DNA of 64,000 nt from an uncultured Collinsella sp. (GTDB taxonomy: Bacteria > Actinomycetota > Coriobacteriia > Coriobacteriales > Coriobacteriaceae). Below are positions 34,089 to 41,131 of the stretch, in pieces; position 1 is the first letter of the stretch; each line of letters starts with the position of its first letter. Both the position numbers and the translations under genes were made by a program. A model generated the notes under the pieces. It had not been told where the DNA came from, did not search any database, and saw only the letters and a list, made by a program, of their open reading frames with translations. The DNA lies in the NCBI GenBank assembly GCA_900540945.1, contig UQHQ01000005.1, positions 1-64,000 on the forward strand. The letters run 5' to 3'.

Positions 34089-34200
34089 GGCACTCGGCAA
34101 AAACTTTCGGCGCTGATTGCGCTTTACCACACAAAAGTATTTTCTGCATTGCAAGGGTTTTGCCCTAAATGGTCGTATTTCTCGGTGGGCGGCATACGCA

Positions 34201-34238
34201 AACGGGGGCATTCCGCATAAAAGCGAAACACCCCCGTA
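34201..34238 (-). terminator. hisS terminator
   Basis: Outer ACGGGGG/CCCCCGT with a partly paired interior (GTTTCGC/GCGGAA), followed by TTG on the minus strand; between the hisS stop and the ppc promoter region. Confidence 0.55.
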
Positions 34239-34294
34239 ACAATCGCTCGCCGCGAGCGGGACATGTTAGCGGGTCCGCAGCTCAAAAAGATGCG

Positions 34295-35608
34295 CTACAG
34301 GCGCTCGCGAACCGCCTCGACGACGTTGGCCAGATCGGCAAGGACCTCTTCATGGCTCTCCATGTCGCGCACCTTGACCTTGCCGGCGGCAAGCTCGTCG
34401 CCGCCCAGGACCAGGATGAGCTTGGCGCCTACCTTATCGGCCTGCTTAAACTGAGCCTTGAGCGAACGGCCCTGATAGTCGGCCTCGGTCACGATACCTG
34501 CGGCGCGAAGCTCCTGCGTAATGGCAAAGACGTTCTGGCGCAGTTCCTTGCCGGCATTGGCGACATAGACGCACGGGGCCTCATCGGTACCCAAATCGCT
34601 GCCAAAGGCCTGCAGGGCCAGCAGGGCGCGCTCAAAACCGACGGCAAAGCCGACGCCTGCCGTGGGCTTACCACCCTCGAGCTCGACCAGGCCGTCGTAG
34701 CGACCACCGCCGCCGATGGAGCCGACGCCGGCGCCGGGAGCCTCGACCTCAAAGACGGTACGGGTGTAGTAGTCAAGGCCACGCACCAGGGTGGGATCCT
34801 CGACATACTCGATACCCGCCGCATCCAAATAGCGCTTGACCTGCTCGTAGTGCTCGCGGCACTCATCGCACAAATTGTCGCCCATCAGCGGTGCGTCGGC
34901 CATGATTTCGCGGCAGTGGTCATTCTTGCAGTCGAAGGCGCGCAGCGGATTGAGCTCGGCGCGCTCGCGGCACTCGTCGCACATCTCGTCGGCGTGATCG
35001 AGGATAAACTGCTTGACCTGCTCGCGATAGGCCGGACGGCATTGGGCATCGCCCATCGAGTTAATGAGCAGACGGAGCTTGGAAAGATCGAAGCCCAGGC
35101 GCTTGTAGAACTCCATGAGCATGATGATGCACTCGGCGTCGGCAGCCGGATCGGGAGCGCCGAGCCACTCGATGCCCACCTGATGGAACTGGCGCAGGCG
35201 ACCCTTCTGGGGACGCTCGCCACGGAACATGGCCTCGGCGTAGTAAGCCTTAAACGGCGTGGAGCCCTGGGGCACCAGGTTGTTCTCCACGACGGCGCGC
35301 ACCACACCGGCCGTGCCCTCGGGACGAAGGGCCAGGCGCTGCTTGGGCTTGAGCTTGGTGTCGGTGCCTTCGGTAAAGACGCGCTCCAGGTTGGCGCCGC
35401 TAAAGACGCGGAACATCTCCTTGCGCACAACGTCGGTCGACTGGCCGATGCCGTGGACAAAGACGTCCACCTGCTCGATCGCGGGCGTCTCGATAGGCTT
35501 AAAGCCAAACGGCTCGAATACGCCGGCCGCAATCTGCTGCATCTTTTGCCAAGCGCGCATCTCGGCGCCGATAAGGTCGCGGGTTCCCTCCGCCTTCTGT
35601 GCCTGCAT
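34295..35608 (-). CDS. hisS: Histidyl-tRNA synthetase
   Basis: 437 residues. Class II motif 1 region (KAEGTRDLIGAEMRAWQKM), motif 2 (YYAEAMFRGERPQKGRLRQFHQ), the histidine-specific loop VRGLDYYTRTVFEV and motif 3 (GVGFAVGFERALLAL), then the HGTP anticodon domain. A short zinc-finger-like insert (CDECRERAELNPLRAFDCKN, later CDECREH) is present, as in many Gram-positive HisRS. I use ATG 35608, preceded by AAAGGTG; a TTG six bases earlier is possible. Confidence 0.96.
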   Translation of the reverse strand: MQAQKAEGTRDLIGAEMRAWQKMQQIAAGVFEPFGFKPIETPAIEQVDVFVHGIGQSTDVVRKEMFRVFSGANLERVFTEGTDTKLKPKQRLALRPEGTAGVVRAVVENNLVPQGSTPFKAYYAEAMFRGERPQKGRLRQFHQVGIEWLGAPDPAADAECIIMLMEFYKRLGFDLSKLRLLINSMGDAQCRPAYREQVKQFILDHADEMCDECRERAELNPLRAFDCKNDHCREIMADAPLMGDNLCDECREHYEQVKRYLDAAGIEYVEDPTLVRGLDYYTRTVFEVEAPGAGVGSIGGGGRYDGLVELEGGKPTAGVGFAVGFERALLALQAFGSDLGTDEAPCVYVANAGKELRQNVFAITQELRAAGIVTEADYQGRSLKAQFKQADKVGAKLILVLGGDELAAGKVKVRDMESHEEVLADLANVVEAVRERL

Positions 35609-35673
35609 GGGCAAACACCTTTCTTTTGTATCGCGTCATAGGTAGTGGACATTATACGGCACAAAGCAGCAAC

Positions 35674-35875
35674 GCGGCGGTGCGTCTGACCGAACGAGGG
35701 TATGGGGACTCGTTCGGCCAGACGCACCGCCGCTGTTTGTGATCCGTTTTCCTCCGTCCCCTTCGGATTACGTGATCTGTTGGGGACGGAGGAAAACGGA
35801 TCATTTCGTAGGCCCGTGGCCGCCTTGGAAACCGAATGATGGTACGAGCATCCATTCGGCTTCCAGGGCAGCCAC
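35674..35875. repeat. Array of three long palindromes at the broken end of an MFS gene
   Basis: P1: arms 35674-35698 and 35709-35733 (25 bp, one mismatch). P2: 35741-35761 and 35782-35802 (21 bp perfect). P3: 35816-35838 and 35853-35875 (23 bases, imperfect). The three arms share no sequence. P3 lies inside the remaining MFS frame, precisely where family similarity stops. Confidence 0.8.
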
Positions 35876-36220
35876 GGACAGAACGGAGCGAACAGAAAAG
35901 AGCACGTAGACCTGCCATAGCTCACCGGCAAAGCTCATGCCGGCAAGAACGGCAGAGGTGGCGATAACGGTGGGGGAGCCCAAAACGCGGCCGTTTACTT
36001 TATCGGCAACATGGCCAATGACAAGTGAGCCGATGACGCCCACCACGGTGGAGATGGCGTTGGAGATGTTGTACTGGGCAAGCGTGATCCCGAGGTCGCT
36101 TACGATGAGCGGCTGGAACAGGCTCATGCAGTTAACGAAAATCGTGTAGCACGTGGCCATGATGACAAAGACGGAGGCCACGACGAGCCAACCGGGGAAG
36201 TATTTATGCTGCCGGGACAT
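35801..36220 (-). pseudogene. Truncated MFS transporter (first about 112 residues)
   Basis: Residues 1-112 form the first three to four helices of an MFS carrier (GWLVVASVFVIMATCYTIFV, SNAISTVVGVIGSLVIGHVADKV, AVLAGMSFAGELWQVYVLFS), nearest in feel to the oxalate/formate antiporter group. After residue about 112 the frame runs through palindrome P3 into unrelated residues and stops at 139; a full carrier has about 400-430. It follows the M20 gene on the same strand and was probably its transporter. The loss is associated with the palindrome array. Confidence 0.8.
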
Positions 36221-36259
36221 ACCGCTCCTTTTAAACAGACGAATAGCCTGCGCCGGGGG

Positions 36260-36349
36260 CCGGTAGTGCCCAAGATTGCCTTGAAAGACAAGGGCATAGG
36301 CCTTACGGCCATGCCCGCAGGCTTGAAAGGCAAGGTTGGGTGCTACCGG
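36260..36349. repeat. Nested palindrome overlapping the end of the M20 gene
   Basis: Outer arms 36260-36287 and 36322-36349 (28 bases, imperfect) enclose an inner stem GGGCATAGGCC/GGCCATGCCC (36292-36302, 36307-36316). The last seven bases of the right arm are the final codons and stop of the M20 gene, so the left arm contains an inverted copy of that gene's end. Confidence 0.7.
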
Positions 36350-37641
36350 TGGTCGGCGATATAGCCCAAAGCGACGGCGGTATAGGCCGCGGCACCAAGC
36401 GGCAGCTCGGCATCGTCAAAGCGCGCCTTGGGATGGTGCTGGGCAAAATGCTCATCCGTATCGGTTACAGCGGCGCCCACGGTAAAGTACGCGCTCGGGA
36501 TCTCGCTCGAGATAAGCGCAAAGTCCTCGCTCGCCATGGCGTGGAACAACGGCAGGAAAGCTGCCTTGGGCAATGTCGCACCCACATAGCCCAGCGATGC
36601 CTGGGTCATATCGTCATCGAGTACGAGTGGCGGAACATCCGAGAGCGTCTCGATGGTCGCCGGCGTACGATACGTTGCCGCGACGCCATTGACGACCTCG
36701 GCGATGCGGCTCTTAAGATGCGCCATGAGCTCGACATCGAAGCCACGCAGCGTTCCCTCGAGCACACAAGTGTCGGGGATGACATTTGCGGCCTGACCGC
36801 CAGCGAACTTGCCAACGGTAAGCGCGACCTCCTTGGCCGCCGGCACCTCGCGGGAGATGAGCTCCTGAAGCGCCAGATGCACATGGACGCCGGCCGTGAT
36901 GGGGTCGATGCAGATCTCGGGGCTCGAGCCATGGCCGCCCTTGCCCTGCAGTGTAATGCGGAAACCGTACACGCCCGAAAGCGCCGGGCTTCCATAGAGC
37001 ACCAGGCCGAGCGGCGATTGGCTGTTAACATGCATGGCGAAAGCCGCCTGGGGACGCGGGTTCTGCAGAAGGCCGTCGGCAATGGCAGCGCGGGCACCCT
37101 CAAAGGTTTCCTCGCCCGGCTGAAACAGCAGCTTAACCGTGGAATTGGCATCGGCAAGCTCGGCCTCGCGAGCCTTGAGCAGGCGGGCGGCACCAAGCAG
37201 GGCCGTCGCATGCATATCGTGGCCGCAAGCATGCATGCAGCCGTTGACAGAGGCGAAAGACTCGCCCGACTCTTCCGCGACGGGAAGGGCATCCATGTCA
37301 CCGCGCAACATGATGACCGTGCCGGCCTGATCGTCCGTGCACGTACCGTTGCCCTGGGCCGCCACGGCCGCACCGGCACCGATGAGGCCCACAACACAGG
37401 AGCCGTCGACGAGCGTGGCAAACGGGATGCCCATCTCGGTCAGACGTGCCTGGATATACGCAGAGGTTTGCGGAAGGCGATTGCCCAACTCAGGCGTCTG
37501 GTGCAGGTCGTGGCGCCACGCAGCAAGCTTGTCGGCAAAAGCTTGAGCCTCGGCAACAAGACCGTCACCGATAGCGGCTTGCGCTGCCGGGGTGGCCTTG
37601 GGCGCTGGTTGCGGTTGAAAATCGGACTGAGCTGGTGCCAT
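36343..37641 (-). CDS. M20-family amidohydrolase
   Basis: 432 residues. M20D subfamily: metal site CMHACGHDMHATALLGAA, catalytic glutamate in FQPGEETFEGA, dimerisation domain with GKGGHGSSPEICIDPI, and later MASEDFALIS. These enzymes cleave N-acyl or hippurate-type amides or aminoacyl conjugates; the exact substrate is unknown. TGGAGGGC precedes ATG 37641. The N-terminal 25 residues are Pro/Ala-rich and atypical. The truncated MFS gene behind it was probably its partner carrier. Confidence 0.9.
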   Translation of the reverse strand: MAPAQSDFQPQPAPKATPAAQAAIGDGLVAEAQAFADKLAAWRHDLHQTPELGNRLPQTSAYIQARLTEMGIPFATLVDGSCVVGLIGAGAAVAAQGNGTCTDDQAGTVIMLRGDMDALPVAEESGESFASVNGCMHACGHDMHATALLGAARLLKAREAELADANSTVKLLFQPGEETFEGARAAIADGLLQNPRPQAAFAMHVNSQSPLGLVLYGSPALSGVYGFRITLQGKGGHGSSPEICIDPITAGVHVHLALQELISREVPAAKEVALTVGKFAGGQAANVIPDTCVLEGTLRGFDVELMAHLKSRIAEVVNGVAATYRTPATIETLSDVPPLVLDDDMTQASLGYVGATLPKAAFLPLFHAMASEDFALISSEIPSAYFTVGAAVTDTDEHFAQHHPKARFDDAELPLGAAAYTAVALGYIADHR

Positions 37642-37718
37642 AAATGCCCTCCAGTATTATTTGTGCAGCAAACACTTTGATGGTCTAAAGTGCAAGGCAT
37701 AACTGTAAGGGCGTTACA

Positions 37719-37746
37719 TAAAAAACGCCGCCCCAGAAGGGCGGCG
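37719..37746 (-). terminator. Terminator after the DMT transporter gene
   Basis: Eight-bp stem of CGCCGCCC/GGGCGGCG type with a short loop, then TTTTTT on the minus strand, 11 bases after the stop codon. Confidence 0.88.
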
Positions 37747-37757
37747 CAACAAGTTGT

Positions 37758-38741
37758 TTACAATTGCGCGCAATTATTTCGGCGCAAAAAATCGAAATGT
37801 GTCTCGCTCAAGACGATCGACAAGAAGATGAGGACGAAGCCGGCGAGCAGACGCGAGGTAAGCGCCTCCCCCATCAGCAGCACCGAAAACAACACGCCCG
37901 AAGGGGACTCCATCGATAGGAGCAATGAACCCGTCGAGGCCGGAACGTGCGCCAAGCCGACGTTTTGGATGAGCAGCGCCACGCACGTGCAGCCCGCCGA
38001 GAGAAAGGCCATCACGCCGATAAAGCTCGGGGTCCACACGGACAGAGGCGCTTGGGTCTCGAATAGCAGCGACGAGATAAGGCTCAAGACGCCATTGCCC
38101 ACAAACATCCAAAACGTGATGACGTTGATGTCCATTTTGCGACCGTACTTGGCGGTCACCGCCATCTGGATGGCAAAGAAAACCGCACCGCCCAGCGTGA
38201 TGGCATCACCGATGTTGAACTCGACACTATCGAGCGCCACCAGGCCAATGCCTGCCAGGCACAGCAGCGCCGCGCCCAGGTTGTAGCGAGTGAGCTTTTC
38301 GCCGCTTAGGAAATAGCTCGCGAACGGGACCAGAATGCAATAGGTGCCCGTCAAAAAAGCGTTCTTACCCGCCGTGGTCTGAGCCAGACCGACCGTCTGC
38401 AAGGCATAGGCTGCCCACATGAGCGCGCCCATGCTCAGACCAACAATCAGATTGCGAGCGTTAAGGTGGGCGGCGATGCGCTTGCGAAAGATAACAAACA
38501 TGACCAGCGCTGCGGGAAGAAAGCGAACATAGAGCAGTTCGAACACCGGGATGGTGTCGAGCGCGTCCTTCATAGTGGTAAAGGAGTAGCCCCAGATAAT
38601 CGCCACCGAAAGCAGTAGAACTTTCCAGAACAGCGGCGAGCGAGCACCGGCGCCACGGGAGGTGCCGCCCGCACCCAGGTCATCGCGAGCAACAGGGCTA
38701 TCGGGCATGTTTTCGATTTCGTTGGCAGCGTATTGGGCCAT
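37758..38741 (-). CDS. EamA/DMT-superfamily transporter
   Basis: 327 residues with ten predicted helices in two EamA repeats: VAIIWGYSFTTMKDALD at the start of the first and MAVTAKYGRKMDINVITFWM at the start of the second, with the ESPSGVLFSVLLMGEALTSR ending typical of RhaT/YdcZ-like metabolite exporters. The N-terminal 35 residues are polar and cytoplasmic. Substrate unknown. It is a single-gene unit between two terminators. Confidence 0.9.
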   Translation of the reverse strand: MAQYAANEIENMPDSPVARDDLGAGGTSRGAGARSPLFWKVLLLSVAIIWGYSFTTMKDALDTIPVFELLYVRFLPAALVMFVIFRKRIAAHLNARNLIVGLSMGALMWAAYALQTVGLAQTTAGKNAFLTGTYCILVPFASYFLSGEKLTRYNLGAALLCLAGIGLVALDSVEFNIGDAITLGGAVFFAIQMAVTAKYGRKMDINVITFWMFVGNGVLSLISSLLFETQAPLSVWTPSFIGVMAFLSAGCTCVALLIQNVGLAHVPASTGSLLLSMESPSGVLFSVLLMGEALTSRLLAGFVLIFLSIVLSETHFDFLRRNNCAQL

Positions 38742-38811
38742 GGAACATCCTCACACTCAAACTGGGCGTGGTGTCCGCACGCGTATGGCTGCGTGCCGCC
38801 TCATGGTCAAA

Positions 38812-38847
38812 TAAAAACGGGGCGCGCCGGACCCCCGGTACGCCCCG
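38812..38847 (-). terminator. Terminator after the YhgE/Pip pair
   Basis: CGGGGCG and CCGG arms pairing with CCGG and CGCCCCG, then TTTTTATTT on the minus strand. Confidence 0.72.
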
Positions 38848-38941
38848 CTACTGTAGCAACAACCAACACGACATCGCAATCCAGCCCGCTAAAGTATCGG
38901 CAGAGTAGACCTTGATGTTTCGTCAACGCCACGTTGTTGCG

Positions 38942-41131
38942 CTAGATTAATTTAGTACTCTCAAGCTTTTCGATAATCCAGTCGTTGGCTTTGATGACCG
39001 GACGGCGGAAGACCACACCCAGTGCCAGCGACGGAATCAGATAACTCGCCAGAATGCCCAACTCAATCCAGTACTCCATATGGTAGGCACCGGCCATGGC
39101 GGCATGCATGGCGTTGATGCCGTGGGTAAACGGCAGGAACGGATATATCGCCTGGAACACGGGACCGGTCATCTCGATGGGGAACGTGCCGCCCGAACCG
39201 CCGACCTGCATGACCAGCAACACGACGGCAAGCGCCTTGCCGATATCGCCAAACGAAACCGTAAGCGTATAGACGATATTGGAGAACACGAGACTCGCGA
39301 TCCAGCCCGCCAGCACAAATTGCAACGGGTCGTCGCACTGGATGCCAAAGAACAGGATGTCGCCCGCGCACACGAGCGTTGCCTGCAGCAGCGCCAGACC
39401 GCCAAAGAACAGGTAACGGCCCAGGTAGATCTCGTGCAGGCGCACGGGGATGAGCTCGTTGATGAGCTCATCGTCAACCGACACCTTCATCATGGCCGCC
39501 AGCACGATCGAACCGACCCAGAGCGACAGAATCGTGTAGAACGGCGCCATGGCAGAGCCGTAATTGCGAATCGGATAGACCGGCTTGCGGTCGAGCGCGA
39601 CGGGGCCGGAAAGCGACGCGGCCAAACCCTCGGGGTCGTTGCCGATCATTGTCTTGATCGTGGCCAGATCGTCCGACATAAGGGCGCCGTCAAGCTCGTC
39701 CTTAAACGCGCTGATCTTGTCCGATGCCTCACCCAGCTGATCGGAAGCCTTGTTGACCAGCCTTGCGGCCTTAGAGAGGCCCTTTGCCAGCGAACCAGAT
39801 GCGTCGGTCAAGCCGTCTACGGCGCTATCCAGGTCGCCCGAGATGCTGTTCAGCGAATCCAGAACGCCCGAAATGGTCTTCTTGAGCTCCTTGGCCTTAA
39901 CCGAAAACGTGGAATCGTAGTCGGACTTGGCACCCGCGATGCCGGCCTTGGCATCCGCGATTGCCTGATCGACCTCGGCACGCGAGCTGTTGACCTCGGC
40001 CATGCTGTCGGAGAGAGACTTCGCGGTCGCCTTCAGGTCCTTCTCATTATTGCGGTACTCAACGGCGATTCTGCCCAGCGACGTCGCAGCGGACTTGAGG
40101 CCGTCCTTCAAATTCTCATCCCTCACCTGGTCGGCAAAGCTGCGGAGCTGATCGGCCATCGCATCGATATCCTTGGCGCGCGCATTGAGGGCCGCAGCGG
40201 CATCGTTGAGTTGGGACACCGTAAGGTCGACATGCTGGTTTGCGGTGTCGAACGCCTTCGCAAGCTCGGCAGACACGTTGTCGAACGAACCCGCACTTCC
40301 ATCGATCGCGGCATCGATGGCATCGTTTGCCGCCTTAAGCGATTCTTTGGAATCATCGATGCCGCTTTTGGCATGTTCCATGAGCTGCTTTGTCGACTCA
40401 TCGACGGCACCGGTCTGCTTGAGCATGCCGCTCGCCGACGTCAGCGAATCGGACGTGGAGCTCAAAATGCCCGCAAGCGACGTTGCGCTGGCCTGAACGT
40501 CCTGCAGGTCCTGGGCCGAATCGCCGAGCGTCGAGGACAGGTTGGCGATAAAGTTGCCAACCTGGTCGGTGCTCATGTAATCGAGCAGGCTGGACACCGT
40601 CTTAAGACCGATGCTCGTAATGGTCTCGGTAAAGGTCTCGTTAACCTGGCTCTGAACGGCACTCGAACCCTTCTCGGTCACGATCTGCGCAATGGCGTTG
40701 GCCTTCTGGTTCTCGTAAAACTCGATATCGGCGTGTTTCACGTCGGTCGAGAAAAGCGTCATCATGTCAGCGCTAAACGTTTTGGGGATAACGACGACAG
40801 CATAGTACGCGCCCGACTTAACGCCCTCGATAGCCTTTTCGCGATTGTTGAGCACAACCCAATCGAAGCTCTCGTTGCCGCGTAGGGTGGCGGTCACGTT
40901 TTCGCCCACGTTAACCTCGACGGGGATCAAATCGCTCTCGTAACCCTCATCGGTGTTGACCACGGCGATCTTAAGATTGCCGGTGTTGCCGTACGGATCC
41001 CAGCTGCCGGCGATGTTAAACCACGCGTACAGACACGGTACGATAATGAGGCCCATCACGACAACCAAGCCGATCACGGAGCGAGACACGTTTTGGACAT
41101 CGCGCTTAAACAGATGCAGGATGTTCTTCAT
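38942..41131 (-). CDS. YhgE/Pip-family membrane protein (second of pair)
   Basis: 729 residues. One N-terminal membrane helix (VVVMGLIIVPCLYAWFNIAGS), a large extracytoplasmic region (about 40-500) of heptad-like Ala/Asp/Ser coiled coil (SATSLAGILSSTSDSLTSAS and similar), and five or six C-terminal helices of the ABC-2 fold. This is the layout of YhgE, phage-infection protein Pip and EsaA/YueB of type VII systems. Start and the preceding stop are directly adjacent, so both partners are co-translated. Envelope export or a surface receptor role is inferred. Confidence 0.88.
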   Translation of the reverse strand: MKNILHLFKRDVQNVSRSVIGLVVVMGLIIVPCLYAWFNIAGSWDPYGNTGNLKIAVVNTDEGYESDLIPVEVNVGENVTATLRGNESFDWVVLNNREKAIEGVKSGAYYAVVVIPKTFSADMMTLFSTDVKHADIEFYENQKANAIAQIVTEKGSSAVQSQVNETFTETITSIGLKTVSSLLDYMSTDQVGNFIANLSSTLGDSAQDLQDVQASATSLAGILSSTSDSLTSASGMLKQTGAVDESTKQLMEHAKSGIDDSKESLKAANDAIDAAIDGSAGSFDNVSAELAKAFDTANQHVDLTVSQLNDAAAALNARAKDIDAMADQLRSFADQVRDENLKDGLKSAATSLGRIAVEYRNNEKDLKATAKSLSDSMAEVNSSRAEVDQAIADAKAGIAGAKSDYDSTFSVKAKELKKTISGVLDSLNSISGDLDSAVDGLTDASGSLAKGLSKAARLVNKASDQLGEASDKISAFKDELDGALMSDDLATIKTMIGNDPEGLAASLSGPVALDRKPVYPIRNYGSAMAPFYTILSLWVGSIVLAAMMKVSVDDELINELIPVRLHEIYLGRYLFFGGLALLQATLVCAGDILFFGIQCDDPLQFVLAGWIASLVFSNIVYTLTVSFGDIGKALAVVLLVMQVGGSGGTFPIEMTGPVFQAIYPFLPFTHGINAMHAAMAGAYHMEYWIELGILASYLIPSLALGVVFRRPVIKANDWIIEKLESTKLI

